Below, piece after piece: positions 10,413 through 22,906 of a stretch of DNA of 64,000 nucleotides. Where the stretch lies: assembly GCA_033558025.1 (NCBI GenBank), contig JAUCEF010000013.1, positions 1,481,001 through 1,545,000 on the forward strand. The letters are read 5' to 3'. The notes under the pieces were generated by a model. That model saw nothing but the letters and a program-made list of their open reading frames with translations. It searched no databases and was not told the DNA's origin. Position 1 is the first letter of the stretch. The number at the start of each line of letters is the position of its first letter. This DNA is from Phytophthora sp. 'mugwort' (lineage: Eukaryota; Oomycota; Peronosporomycetes; Peronosporales; Peronosporaceae). The position numbers were made by a program, and so were the translations under genes.

Positions 10413-13400
10413 TCATGACGACAGGCCAATGTGGTGTCTCTCCATCTTGGCACGGTCAATGAAAATCTCCACCAGCCGTCGCCGCGTGTCGTCCAGCTCA
10501 GCGGCGAGATACTTGGGTACGATCGAGCTGTCTTGCTTCGCCGCAAAGTGAAACGCCACCAGGCAGTCCACCGCGCTTTTGCGGACGCTGGAGCTCTTGT
10601 GGTCCAGATGCCTTGTCAACACGCTCATTAGGCGGTCAGCGACGCCGTGTTTGCACAAAAACGCCGTCTGCTCAGGAGAAGTCCGTTCACAGGCCTGTAA
10701 ACAAACTTTGACGAGCTGCAGCACCACTTGGAGCGTCGGAGGCTTTCTACTGGAGACCAGCGGCATCAGCATTGACAATGTCTGCTGATGGTCACTCGCA
10801 GAGCTGACGAGGTCGTGGAGAATCTTCTCTATCAAGTGACGAGCCTGCTTAACGATAATTTCCACATGAAACGTTAGTTAGAAAAACCTTAACAACAATT
10901 CTATCGGTCGGATCTGACTTACCACATCGACTTGATCGACTATGGCATCAATCAAACGCTGAAGGAGCAGCTCAAAAACGATTTGCGCCCGCGAAGGTTG
11001 CACTTCCACGAGTCGTTGTAGCACCTTCAACGCGTACGCATTATTCTCCGTCGCGGCATCTAGTAGTAACGGAAGCAGCCGCCCGAAACAACGATCCCAG
11101 GTCTCGGATGACCCCGTCTCGATGAAATGCAACACCTGTTTCAATCACGAGATTAATACAGTAATTGAATCAATCATGGAATTGCGAAAAGCGTACCTTG
11201 GATAATGCATGCCTCGCCTCCGCCTCTGACAAATTGTTCTGCTCAAGAGCACCAAGGGTATCTTCTAACTGGACTCCATGCTTGTTCACGAGAGATCCCT
11301 CAGACGAAAACAATGCACTGGATAACGAGAAGTTTCCGGATGGTACGAGGCTGACAACCACCTCGTCTACTCGCTGAACTGCTTTTGGTTGAGTATCAAT
11401 TCTCTTCTCCTCGCTGGCTGGCGGCAAAACTTTCTGGGACGTCGTGTTGATCCGCTTTTGGCTGTTTTGCTGAACAGGGCTGGAGGAACTCGCACTTGGT
11501 GACTCCGGTCGCTTCCGGCTTCGCTCTGGTTTCGATGCTGGAGGTATCATATCCTGATTATCGTTCTCTTCGTCGTGCGATCGAGTCGACTGCGGAGCCG
11601 TCGATAAAGTTGTTGAAAACGGTGGACGTGGCGGGTTACCGAAGTTCAGCACAATTTTCTTGGACTTGAGCACCTTTGAGACGACCAAGCGCTTAGATGG
11701 AGGAAGAAGTCCCAGTGCCACCTCCAGTTCGGGACCGTAAAGCTGCGCGGCAACCGAGATGAGCTCCCCACACGCTGAGGAGACAGAAACCGGCACATCT
11801 GTATCCATCAGGAGAGCGATCTTGAGCAGAAACGACCTCATGTGACTGTTGTTTGTACCGTGCTTCATGTATCCTTCAGCTCCGGGCAGCAGTTCACGAA
11901 CATAGTGACACACGGCGGCTTTGACTTTCATGTTGCTTCCATCCCCCAACATCGATATCACAATACCAGCTAATATTGAGCTATCGACTGACGATGCGAT
12001 ATACTCCAGATTCTCTTTCGCAACCACCCGAATCGATTCCTTCGTGTCGATAAACTTTTGAAACAGCTTTGGCAAAATCGTCTTCAAGTGGGGAAGTAAT
12101 CGTTGACTGTCGTTGGAAAGCTTTAGCAGTGGCAACAGGTTCTTGAGCACCCCCTGTGAAACACGATAATGGCCATCACTTAAATGCTTGATGAACGCTA
12201 TCAAAATCCTGGCGTCCAGCTTGTGATCTCCACCTTCGATCACGTCGACACGGCTCTGAAGCAGTTTCCCAATGTATTCTGCAGCCTCCAACCTGGTAGA
12301 CCAGGACCTGCTCTCAAGATTCTGAAGAGCTTCCTCGAGTGGATCTGCTACTGTCAGTGGTTCGACCTTGGGTCGCTCGGACGATTTTGTAGCTATCGTT
12401 CGCTTTGGCTTAATATCCCCAGAATCGCTCCGGGAATTGTTGGTTCTGGAGCTCGACGCATTTGACGCAGTTGGTGACGGTATCGGCGCAAATGGTAAAC
12501 GTTTTGGGCCACTGAGTTCACCATCATCAATCTCCATTGGAGCGGGCGCCTGTGTTGCCGTTGCAAGTTGAACTCGTTGCGCTTTGGAAACGTGATGCTG
12601 GGAACTTGTGTGGAAACTGGCAGTAGATGGTTCTTGCCGTGACGTGTACAAACTCTCCACAGTGCTGTTTGATGATTGTGACGCCTTCGGTGCATTCCAT
12701 ACCCGTAGAGGGCCCCCAGCAGCGCTCTTTGTCTTCTCATTCGTTGAAGTAGAACCCTCTGACAATTTGGCTCGTGTTGTTAATCCCACACGCATAGGAC
12801 CTTTCGATAACATTCGGGAAGATTGCACGTTTTCCTCTGTATCAACTCCAAATAAACTTGAGTTTCCTCCCAGCACCCGCCTTGGCAACTTATCAGCAGC
12901 CGAGTCTTCTGAATTAAAGACGCGCGGTTGTTCGTCACTGAATGTCACGGAGTTTAATACTGGAGCGGCATTAACTTGGGGCTGAGCTGCATTAGTTGTT
13001 CGAAATGCTGAACGAACAACCTCTACACTCTGAGACGCTGGAGCTCCCATCGAGCTGTAATCCACATGCCGGGCAGTTTTTGCAGTAAATTTCGAGGGGT
13101 CATCGTTTAAATTCTTTTGCGTTGATCGATCCAAGCGAGCAAAGACATTCTTGGCCTCATCCTGTGGTACAACAGTCAAATAGAAAAAAACACGTTAGTT
13201 TTAACTTCCATTTTGTTAACGTGTAGTGAGCGAGCACATTACCGGAAACAAATAGTAATACGACCAATAACACTTCCTTGACTGTGCACGTACATCGCCC
13301 AGCGCGTCCTGCAAAAGCGCGGGCATGATCGGCACAAACATATCCGAGTGCCTTAAACCGCAAAATTTCGTACATGTTTAAAACTCGGTCGGGCTGTAAA

Positions 13401-15375
13401 TGCAAAAAGGTTAAATAGAAAAACGTACTTGCTGAGGAAACTGACGCTCCACTGCTGAAGGGTCAGTGTCAAGTAGCATAACGCGTTGTATCGCAGCACT
13501 TGGTTCCGAGATTTGGCACACTCGATCAACCTGAAAGTTTAACAGTTAAAAGGCATCAGGAATCGTTAGTGGCAGTCCAAAACGTGACAGAAATTCGTGG
13601 CAACATACTTCGGAATCACCCGCGCGTAGCCATTGTTCGTGCTTTCAATCATGCTCTTGATTGTTGTGTCCGCTGATGTTGAAATCACTTGTATAGTCAC
13701 GTAGGTCGCCTTGAGTAGATTGCCAAGGCAACTTTCTGCATGAGTATTAAACTCGTCTCCGAGAGTATTGGCAAGCGTCTGGATGGTCTGACAGGCTTCT
13801 CGGGACACAGAAGATCGCAAGTCGCTCACTTGCTGGCATAACCGCTCACGAATCGAGCGTAGGCCCTGAGATAGGAACGGGAGCGCAGTTCTGCTCTTCG
13901 AAGCTTTGCTGCATCGGATTGTCAACTTCTGAAGCATTTTTAATCCGTCGACACGCTTGTCCCAGTTGTTATCAAGCTGTAGTTTATCAAAAATCACCCC
14001 TAATTGTTTCTGGATTTCCTTGTCTGAGATATCGTTGCCACCTGCTCCAAATGAGCTTTCCACACTGAAATCCTGGGCAATTCGACTGCTTGGGGATGAT
14101 GCTGCTGGTAACGGAGACCGCTCATCTTCTGCAGTAGCAGCAGCAGCTGTAGCCTCATTCAGAGCCCGGCTTCGCACAGATGCCAGATACCGTGCCATCG
14201 AAGAAGAAGAAGCAGAGACCTGCAGGTTGTATGACGACAGGATCGACGATAACTCATCTGGAACAGCAACGGGGGCGTCGCTGTAGGTTTGCGACTGCGA
14301 ACAAAAGAGCAAAAATCGTTAAGTTTTTCACCAGGCAAGCGTTTCACTTTAACAAATAATAATGACAGTACCGATGAAATGCCATGCGACGGCGCAGCAT
14401 GAGAACCAGCAGAGGAACCTCCAGAACGAACAGGGATCCGCTCAAATCTGTCTGTCAGAGTCTTCATGTGTGCTGCACGAATCTTCTTATATTCCAGATC
14501 ACTCTGTATGATCGGATACACAGAAAGACAGTTCAGTTTCATAATAAATTCAACCACCAAATCTCTCGTACCAGCAATGAGGGCCCAATATACGTGTAGA
14601 ACTTCTCCAACGTCGTCATCGCTGCGTCGCGCACATTTTTGGACGAATCTTCCAGTAATTTCAGCACCTACACACATCCAACCTGTCAGAGTCGTCTCCA
14701 TCTGCATACTAAACTCAAATCACGACTACTTACATCATCCAGCTGCTCGTCCTGTCTCTCCTTGAACACGTTGTGCCTCTCCAGACACCTCCAAACTGCA
14801 TACAAACTCTGCAACATGCGTCAGATATTCGGTCTTCAGGCGCTAGCTCTCTCTCTCTGTCTGTTACCTGTTCGCGTGTGCGCCAGTTCTTGTGGTCCAT
14901 ACATCCTTTGAGCTTGTCCAGCACCGTGGCCACGTCCAGCACCACGGAGATCTCCACAACCACGTCTACTGCCTTCTCTCGTACCTGCAACTTGCTATCT
15001 CCGAGCCGTTCCACGAGGTTGCTCCACAGCAGCTTGAGATACGAGCGCAGCGTGCTCTCGGCCACGCGCGCGACCAGCAGCTCGAGGATCTCCAGCGCCC
15101 CGAGCGCGATTTTCGAGTTGTGGTCACGCAAACAGGGCAGAACGTGCGGGATCAGCGATGCCGAGGACTCGGGGTCCGCGTCCTGCCGGCGGAGCTGCTG
15201 CAACAGCCCCGTTACACCTGCCAAACGCTGTTTGATGGCTGCATCGAGCGATTGCGAGCGTTATTCAGAGAGTTCAGAGGCCAGAGTTAGCGCGTTAGAG
15301 AGGTAAGAGAGAGGAGAAGATGATATATGTGATGGACGCACCTGTAGAGCCCAGTAGCTCCGCGGTCTCCTCCAT
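10413..15375 (-). CDS. CLASP: CLIP-associating protein (CLASP), microtubule plus-end regulator
   Basis: Eleven exons with matching phases: 15342-15375, 14868-15238, 14734-14808, 14572-14667, 14372-14503, 13609-14294, 13429-13530, 13243-13351, 11197-13161, 10923-11135 and 10413-10844. Together they give 1404 residues. The N-terminus (MEETAELLGSTA) leads into a TOG array. A second TOG follows after a Ser-rich linker and contains the CLASP-type block QDALGDVRAQSRKCYW. A third TOG lies near the middle of exon 9, flanked by Ser/Pro/basic linkers expected to bind microtubules, and helical repeats form the C-terminal domain used for partner binding. CLASPs suppress catastrophe and promote rescue. 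The last acceptor is AAGCAG, a possible tandem (NAGNAG) site. All introns are 59-103 nt. Confidence 0.88.
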
Positions 15376-15576
15376 AGTCGCTTACGCGCAAGTGCAGCGT
15401 CTGGTAATAGCACGTTAAGTTTCTTCTACAATTTAATTATGTGGTTGTCCATTGGTGGAAAATATATTGTTTTGTCGAATCAGTGAGACCATGTTTTGTT
15501 ATAGAAATATATTTCTGCCAATTGGAATGGGCAAGGGATCTTGGTGATATATCCGCATTCTTCTTTATTTGCAGTG

Positions 15577-16913
15577 ATGTCGGCGGGGCCGCGAGTGCGT
15601 CGCGCCGCAGCGGCCAACGAGACGGTCGTGGTGCGCATATGGCGCTGGGTCAAGATTACGATCTGTATGTGGCAACTACGTTTGCAGTTGAATGTTATGG
15701 TGGTCTGACTGTCGCTCTAGGGCACGTATTCTACGGGCAGAGCGAGTGGCAGCGTCTGTGCAGCCCCACGGGTGCTGTCGTGGACGAGGAGGAGCGTATC
15801 GTGCGTTTCCGCACAGAGCTGGCACTGTCAGCACAGATGGTGCAAACCTGCAATGTGGTATTCGACAACGAGCCGTTCCCGGTGCGTGGCGTTACGGTTG
15901 GAGATGAGTTGGTTGTGGGTTACTCTTGACCTGATGGGTTGTTGGTAGATGGAGGAGACACTGCATGAAGTGGCAACGAGAGCGAAGCTGGACGAGAGAG
16001 ATGCAACGTAGGTAGAGGCTAGGAGTTGTAGTGGAAGCAGAACTGATGCTGATTTGTGTGATGCTCTGCAGGTTGATGGCCAACGTACGCTCGTGTCTCC
16101 AGCGCTGCAATTTTGTGAACAAAGTGTATTCCCGCGTGCACGCGCTGAAAAATGAAGCGTACAGCTCATCGAAGCCGGAGCATGAAGAGATGCTGGAGCA
16201 ACTGTGGACGAACTTAAAGCCAGATGTGCGTCGTGAAGGCGGACGTATCACGAAGGAGTGGGGAGAAATTGGCTTCCAAGGTATACTCTGTTGATTTGAT
16301 TTTTGGTGGTTCTATGCAAATATCTGACGAGGCTGCAATGTATGACTGCGCGCAGGTACCGACCCAATGTCGGACTTCCGAGGCATGGGCCTCTTTTCGC
16401 TTATCCAGCTTAATCATTTCACGAAGGGTTACAACATTGAAGCCCAGCTGTGCGTTCGCTGCTGTGTCGTTTTGAAATATAGCTCTTGTCCTAGCTGAAT
16501 GCCCATGCTATTTTGGATTGCAGTGCTCTGGAGGAATCAAACCACCCGACGCGCTGGTACCCGTTCGCCGTGACTGGCATCAACGTGACAGCGTTCCTGA
16601 TCGAGCTGATCGACGAGCGTCTGCTGGACATCAAGCTGTACCGTCACGCTCTTAATGATAAAGACCAAGATGTGGATATCGGCTTGAAGCAGCTTCATGA
16701 TGTCTACGGTGCGTCTCTTCGAAGTGAGCCTCCCTCCTTGTGTTGTGTCTTTTTTCTAAGTGTATTTCTTGCCCTACAGCCACGATCTTCACGCGATTCA
16801 ACAAGCTGTGGGTGGACACGAACCCTCGCGACGTGATGGCGTTCCCGTCCATCTTCCAGTCGCTTAAGAACGACGTCCGCCTCGACTTGACGCAGAAATC
16901 GTTCTGCTACTGA
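15577..16913 (+). CDS. ELMO domain-containing protein (ELMOD-like)
   Basis: Seven exons: 15577-15664, 15721-15881, 15949-16007, 16072-16280, 16356-16449, 16524-16708 and 16780-16913. They give 309 residues. The model restores the N-terminal block RIWRWVKITIWHVFYGQSEW, which resembles animal ELMOD1-3. The ELMO domain follows: HEEMLEQLWTNLKPD, WGEIGFQGTDPMSDFRGMG and WYPFAVTGINVTAF. Stand-alone ELMOD proteins act as GTPase-activating proteins for Arf/Arl GTPases. The catalytic Arg expected in the domain sits in the region before the WGEIGFQG block (RREGGRITKEW), but I cannot prove activity. The ATG follows a CAG-ended pyrimidine tract, so a 5' UTR intron is possible. CLASP is transcribed divergently from a gap of about 200 bp. 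Confidence 0.87.
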
Positions 16914-17072
16914 TCCCGTCGAAGCAATCTGCGACGTGTGAAATGTTAACTTTAACACGTTACAGTATCTGATACGAACCTTGTGCTCCCATCCAATCAC
17001 TCGCCTCCAAAATGCCATACAAAACGTTGTACAGCTCCACTCGACAAGAGACACAAGGTAGTAAGGTCGACC

Positions 17073-17465
17073 ATGGGCACTGGACGATCAGGATCGGGCA
17101 GGGCGCGCGCTCATGCCAAGAAGAAGCAATACAAGCGCGGTCATGCCACCAAGAATCGCGCGCGTGACGTCGACCAGATCCAGGACGATCTGCGCGTAGA
17201 GAAGATGACGGGCAAGGTGATTGCCTTCGAGGAGGACGAGGACCTGCCGGGTCTGGGTCAGTTCTATTGCACGCCGTGCGGTCGCCATTTCATTGACGCC
17301 AAGACGCGCGACGTGCACCTCAAGACCAAGGTGCACAAGCGGAGATTGAAGGACGTCGCGCAGAAGCAGTACACACAGAACGAGGCCATGCAGGGCGCCG
17401 GGAAGGGCGTCGAAATGTACAAGCCGGCGCATCCTAAGGAGACCGACGATATGGATGACCTGTAG
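17073..17465 (+). CDS. BUD20: C2H2 zinc-finger protein of the ZNF593/Bud20 family
   Basis: A single exon of 130 codons starting MGTGRSGSGRARAHAKKK; the upstream in-frame ATG at 16983 would add a tail not seen in the family. One U1-type finger is visible: C-x2-C in FYCTPCGRHF, then H and H in DVHLKTKVHKRR. A basic N-terminus, an acidic segment before the finger and an acidic C-terminal tail (ETDDMDDL) complete the family layout. Bud20 shuttles with pre-60S ribosomal particles and aids their export. Length matches the family. The gene starts 160 bp after the ELMOD stop on the same strand. Confidence 0.85.
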   Translation: MGTGRSGSGRARAHAKKKQYKRGHATKNRARDVDQIQDDLRVEKMTGKVIAFEEDEDLPGLGQFYCTPCGRHFIDAKTRDVHLKTKVHKRRLKDVAQKQYTQNEAMQGAGKGVEMYKPAHPKETDDMDDL

Positions 17466-17907
17466 AATTTGCTTTGGATACAGGAGCAGGGGTTGATCAG
17501 GACGGCGAGTTTGTGGTCGCTTTGTTGTATAAGCTTAACGAAACATTCATATACGTAATTCATCGACGCGCTGGCTGGGGGCGAGGGATCTCGACCACCT
17601 CGTAAGAATAGCTGCATTTCTTGTTATATTTATCATTGACTGCGATAGAGACGAGGACAGCAAGACAGCAAGACGTGGGCCTATTCGCTGTGGAAATGAC
17701 AGTTCGACCAGATTCTCGACGACGCCTAGATAGCCGAAATCGCGATGACGGCGTCATTGATGCACAATTCGACGTATGTTCGTCCGTTTCTTGCGTCGTA
17801 CGTACTTCATGCTATGGTATTTCAACTGACGCTTGACATGCTCGTCGTAGCTCCTTCGATCTGCTGCTGTCAGCCCATGGAACAACAACACGCCGGGGAC
17901 GACACCA
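17466..17907. other. intergenic, nothing recognised
   Basis: About 440 bp holding the BUD20 3' UTR and the next promoter. Short frames here, including an upstream ATG at 17877 in another frame, are not supported as genes. Confidence 0.45.
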
Positions 17908-18769
17908 ATGGAGCCACAACGCCCACGACAGCAACGCAGCTTCCAGCAGCCACATCGCCCAACTCCTCCTATTGCACCACGAAAGATCTCCATCGGTCCT
18001 ATTCGTCCTGTGAAGGTGCCGTGGCTCATGCATGACCGTAGACCGGTCATTCCGATCGTACCTGCGTCGCCCCCAAAGTCACAACAAGCTGGTCCTCTCC
18101 ACGCACTCAAGGTATTAACACATTGTCTTTTGTTTGTCAATCTAGCTTGGTTCTAACTTGGAGCAGATAGCCAAAGCGGGTTCGTGTCGTGCCGACAGAC
18201 TCAATGCACAACCTGTTGTCAAAGCGTATCAAGATCTGTTGAAGCAAACTGAAGCGATGGTAAGCTTGTCTTCCTTGATTGATTTCCATGGGAAATCAGG
18301 AATTAATTTTTTAAAGCAGGAACTGGCGGCGGTCACGAATGCTGAGAAACGGCAAATGGATGACGCTGTCTATCGCATGGGGTTGGCTAATATCTCGGAT
18401 GAAATGGTCCGCAAGCAAAAGGACCTCATCCAGTTCCACACATTCAAGAACGAGGTAGACATCTTCCAGCAGCATTTAGTTCCGTTTATCTTTGACATCC
18501 GCTCAGAGCGTGAGCGTCAAGTCCACTCGAGCGTTTATCGTCACTTCAATCGGATGAGGGCTATTCAGGACATGGGCGTCCCCATCTACAGTCTTGGCGA
18601 CTACCTACTCGAGAATACCGACCGCATCCTCGCTGCCCGCACCAAAAATACGCTATACCGTCGTGTCCGACGTCGCAGTGCAGCCCATTTCATCGACACA
18701 GAGCTCATTCCTCGTCCGGAACGAAGACGCGGCGCCGCAGTCCTCAGTCCTAGCGTCAAGGCAGAATAA
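17908..18769 (+). CDS. unrecognised Arg-rich helical protein
   Basis: Three exons: 17908-18111, 18167-18259 and 18320-18769, with introns at 18112-18166 and 18260-18319. The product is 248 residues. Residues 1-68 are Pro/Arg/Gln-rich and probably disordered (PIAPRKISIGPIRPVKVP). The rest is mostly helical and charged, with LIQFHTFKNEVDIFQQHLVPF and a run of Arg near the end. No signal peptide or membrane segment is visible. The second intron is 60 nt, carries GTAAGC..AAAGCAG and has no in-frame stop, so it also reads as 20 extra residues. I do not recognise the family; the protein could be cytoskeletal or flagellar. Confidence 0.7.
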
Positions 18770-19403
18770 AAAATAATTTCGATATCCTCGAACGGGCGTT
18801 ACTTGGTGGTAAATTTATTTATCCGACACAAAATGCAATGAAAAATCAAAGGACTGCGTTGAGCGCATACGTGTTTAGGCCAAACCTCGCAAACTCATTG
18901 CATGCTACTCGACCGCGGCCTCGTCAAAGATCAACCGCAGCTACCTTTGCCACAATCGTGGCATCGTCCTGCTTCCACCTCAAGTGGATTGAATGGGCGC
19001 TTCGTGGCTGCAGCCATTTCATCCTCTTGCTTCATCCTCTGTCATTTCCTCCTTCTTTCTCACTACAACTACAAAGTCCTCGGGTCGTCCGACATTGTCG
19101 TCTGATCCTTCATCTTCCATTCTCGTGAGCGGCCGTCAGGTCTCTTCGTTTGTTTTCGTCTCTTTTTTCGTTTGGGTATATGTTTGTGCTTCCTAGGTCG
19201 CCCGCTCATCATCTTCATCACTTCTCGTCGTGTTCTTCCGCAGTTTTCATTCGTTTCACTCCTTATCATTCGTTTTCGCGGTCTTCTGTTGCAAATGTCA
19301 ACGATCTCGCAACCATTAACACCTCCGAGAAGACACATTGTCATCGCCACCCGCCACGAACTTGACAGCGACAGCACAACATGCTCCTCGACAGATTGAC
19401 AGC
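18770..19403. other. convergent intergenic region, pyrimidine-rich on plus strand
   Basis: About 630 bp between two stop codons. It is strongly T/C-rich at 19015-19280 on the plus strand. Frames here show low-complexity composition only. Presumably 3' UTRs of both genes. Confidence 0.45.
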
Positions 19404-20719
19404 TCAGTAGCGCTGTCGGCTCATCGGCTTGGCCTCACCGAGAGCGTCGCGGCTGGCGCCAGTTGCCACGCGAGGGGCGGGGTAGCCCTGATCCATGGCC
19501 ACCTGCCGGTCGTCACGGTAGCCAGCCGAGCGGTACGATTGCTGCGCTTGCAGCTGCGCGTCACCCTCTTTCGCCTCGTCGCGGACGTACACACGGCCCT
19601 GCGACGCGACCTGACGGCCATCACGAGGAGCCTCCTGACGAGGGTCGGCACGAGCGCTGCGCTCGCCCTCGCCGCTGGTGCCACGCTCCCGACGGCCACT
19701 GCGCAGGTTAAGCACCGTCCAGTCGAACATGGCGTCAAACTGGAAACCCTTGCGGAAGAATAGCTCCTTAAACAGACGCTTGAGGTAGGCGTAGTCGGGC
19801 TTATCATCGAAGCGCAGCGCACGGCAGTACTCGAAGTATGCACGGAACTCGGCCGGGTAGCCCTTGCAGAGCACCTCGATGGGGGTATTCATCTTCTTCT
19901 CCATGATCTTCTCGTACTTCTGCTTCTTGGTGTTAGCCTTAAGACCCTGCCACGGCAGACTACCGCGGATGAAGTACATGTACACGTAGCCGAGTGACTC
20001 CAGGTCATCACGACGACTCTGCTCAATACCCACGTGGGTGTTGATGGAGGCGTAACGGGCCGTTCCCGTGAGGTTCTTGTTCTCACGGTAAGGAATGTGC
20101 TGATGCGTCTTGGGGTCACGGTACTTCTTGGCAAGACCGAAGTCGATGACGTGGACAATCTGGGCGCGCTTGCCTAGACCGATCAAGAAGTTGTCGGGCT
20201 TAACATCACGGTGGATGAAGTTCTTGGAGTGGCAGTACTCAAGGCGGCACAGCAACTGGTCGGCGATCATCAGCACCGTCTTGAGCTGGAAGCGGCGACC
20301 GCAGTAGTTAAAGAGATCCTCGAGCGAGGGCCCTAGCAGGTCGATCACCATGACGTTGTACTCGCCCTCGACACCGAACCATCGCAGACTCGGCACACCC
20401 ACTGCATAGTACCAAAATTACAATATAATACACGATGAAAGCATAACATGTTAGATAACCCATCGACAATTCTTAACCCACTGAGAAAGAACTGAGAGCT
20501 GTACGCACGTCCGCCGTTAAGGATCTTATAGATCTTCGACTCGTAGAGAAGCTGTGGGTGCTTGCTCTTTACGGACTCGAGCTTTATGCCAACCTCCTCG
20601 CCCGACGTCATGTTGGTGCCGAGATAGATGTCGCCAAAGGAGCCGCTGCCGATCTTGCGGCCTAGACGGAACTTCTTGCCGACTCGCAGCTCCAGTGCGC
20701 TCTCACGGAGGAGGGACAT
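19404..20719 (-). CDS. CK1: casein kinase 1 (delta/epsilon type)
   Basis: Two exons: 20509-20719 and 19404-20401, with an intron at 20402-20508 (GTGCGT..TATGCAG, phase 1). The product is 402 residues starting [10 protein letters not shown]. Kinase motifs are intact: GSGSFG glycine loop, Lys46 in [15 protein letters not shown] catalytic loop, DFG, and the CK1-specific replacement of APE by a SIN-type motif ([10 protein letters not shown]). The tail of about 100 residues is Arg/Gln/Ala-rich, with [12 protein letters not shown] near the end, typical of regulatory CK1 tails. CK1 phosphorylates many primed substrates. The 5' leader on the minus strand is long and may contain an intron. Confidence 0.93.
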
Positions 20720-21874
20720 CCTTCTGTCGTAGGTGGAAAGGAAAGAAACTGGGGAAAAGAGGCTACAGAAGGGAATGCACGGACACAAGTTAGTTACGCT
20801 CAGAAAGACGTGCTTACGACGGCTTTCCCTGCGTCTGTACGGGATAGGAGATCACTGCCGTGGAGAGCAGACACAGGGGCGCACGCGGAGCTGCGGGCCA
20901 GGGCCGATGGCGACCTATAGCCGCACCGAGAGCGAAACGCACGGAGAACTTACTTGCTCGGAGGAGAAGCGCGCGCACTGGCTTATGCTGGCTGGGAAGA
21001 AAGAAACAGGGGGGCGACGGCTCGCAGTGGAGGAGAGACAGCTCAAAATTTGCTGTTTTAGGTCATAAATAAATAATTTTTAGTTTGACAAACCTGACAT
21101 GCAAATATGATAAAGACGTAGCGGACAGACGCAATAACGGGATAGAGAGGGTAGCGAAATAGTTAGCATATGTAAATGGTAAAACATCTAAAACACTAAA
21201 TTATAAGGACAGAGGAAGTTGCAGTGACTGAAATTTTAGGCTGGGAGTGTTGCCAGCTTGTAATTACGCGAACCGACGAGCGTAAAAATAAATTCTCAGT
21301 AAGCATACTGAATCCAAGTCACAACCTTAGGGCCACTCACAACAACCGAACGCTGGCAGTAAAACGGCGCCAGCGGGTCGGTATATCGTCGACCGAAAGA
21401 TAAACACGTTCGACAACTAATACAAGCGCTGTTCGGGCAGCTGCCCGTATTTCTCCTTCGCGAGTCGCGTAAATCGTAGCGGACACTTGGCCGTCGTGAC
21501 GTCGCCTAGTTTCCGTATGCCAGGCTACTGCCGACCCATGGCCATTCTGGTGCGCCGATCCAAGTTCAACTCGGCTCCTGGGTCCGTGCTGGCAGCCGAA
21601 CCTGCTGCTGCCAACAGTGCTGGCTCCAGCGGAACGGCCGATCTATGCGCCGGTCGTTCTCGTGTCTCTTTCGCCCAAGCGCGTCACAACCTGTACATCG
21701 CACTTTAGCGGGGGTTCAACAGCAGTAAGTACCGCACCACGCCGACTAGCTCCGACTTGCTACGATTATTCCACTTCTGCTGCCTATGGAACCGCGCCCC
21801 GTAAAGAGCGCCGGAATGCGCATCAGCCGCAGACTACGTCCGCCGATCCAAGCGCCATTACCGTATCCGCCGTC
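20720..21874. other. divergent intergenic region (CK1 / methyltransferase promoters)
   Basis: About 1.15 kb. It includes a perfect 14-bp palindrome CGGGCAGCTGCCCG at 21434-21447. The frame from 21617 runs in phase with the methyltransferase start and is Arg/Ser/Thr-rich, so an N-terminal organelle-targeting extension is possible but unproven. Confidence 0.5.
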
Positions 21875-22906
21875 ATGGCCTCACAATCATCCCAGACCAC
21901 CACCGCTGTCCGCAGCACGACCGCCAGCGGCTCCGCCGTCTACGATTCCGAGCGCGCCGTGCATGAGTACCTGCAGTTCCACTACGGTGCGTCGCTGTCC
22001 CTGTGTCTATCTGTGCTACACGTCAATTGACCTTTGTGTGTCATTCCGACGACTAGAGGAGCCGTCGACGGTGGTACCCTACAGCTTCGCGCCGCAGGAC
22101 GCATTGCAGTTTCTGCCACGCACGGTGGAGCGCTGCGCCAAGCTGACGCCTGTTGCTCAGCACGGCCGCGCGCTGGACATCGGCTGCGCGGTGGGCCGAG
22201 CCACATTCGAGCTCAGCAAGTACTATAACGAGGTGCATCATGACGACGTAGTTATGAAGATTGCATACTGGGATTGAAGCTGATGCATTGATCTTTTGTA
22301 TGCGTTGCAGACCGTGGGCATCGACTTCTCGCAGCACTTCGTCGATGCCGCGAAGCAGATGAAGGAGCAGGGCGGGATGGAGTACGAGGCCCATATTCAG
22401 GGAGACATCCACGAGATGCGTCATGCCAAGCTGCCCGAGGGTGCTAAGCCAGCCAACGTCCTGTTCCAACAGGGAGATGCGTGTAACCTGTCCCCGTCGC
22501 TAGGTAAGCCACCTCGACGTGAGAGGAGGTGACAGTTACAGTCTAAACACTATGTGACTTCCTTGCTGCAGGCAAGTTCGATGCAGTGTTCGCTACCAAC
22601 CTGTTGTGCCGCTTGCCGGAACCTAAGAAGTTTCTAATGAAGATTGGCGCGTTCATTAACCCTGGTGGCATTTTCGCCCTTGTGAGTCCGTACTCGTGGC
22701 TGGAGGAGTACACGGCCAAAGACAAGTGGATTGGCGGCACGCGCGACACTGAGGGCAAACCCGTGGACAGCTTCAGTGTTATCGAGCATGTGCTCTCGGA
22801 GGACTTCGAGCTGGTCGAGCGACAGGACTACCCGTTCATGATTCGCGAGCACGAGCGCAAGTACCAGTGGGGCGTGTCTGACGGCACGTACTGGAAGCGC
22901 AAGTAA
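21875..22906 (+). CDS. SAM-dependent methyltransferase, resembles 4-mercaptohistidine N1-methyltransferase (OvoA C-terminal domain)
   Basis: Four exons: 21875-21986, 22057-22232, 22311-22503 and 22572-22906, all phases consistent, 271 residues. Motif I of class I methyltransferases is clear (ALDIGCAVGRATFEL), followed by the acidic motif II (TVGIDFSQHF). The N-terminal block VHEYLQFHY and the late blocks LVSPYSWLEEYT and WIGGTRD resemble the stand-alone or C-terminal domain of the ovothiol enzyme that methylates the imidazole nitrogen of thiohistidine. If so, the sulfoxide synthase half (OvoA N-terminal DinB and FGE-like domains) must be encoded elsewhere. The frame is open upstream to 21617, so the true start could be earlier. 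Assignment to this subfamily is by memory of motifs and needs a profile search. Confidence 0.75.

Noticed and set aside
13157..13405. 82-codon minus-strand frame between CLASP exons
   Set aside because: Wrong frame for CLASP; the correct exon (13243-13351) starts at a TTTAAG acceptor and restores the QDALGDVRAQSRKCYW block.
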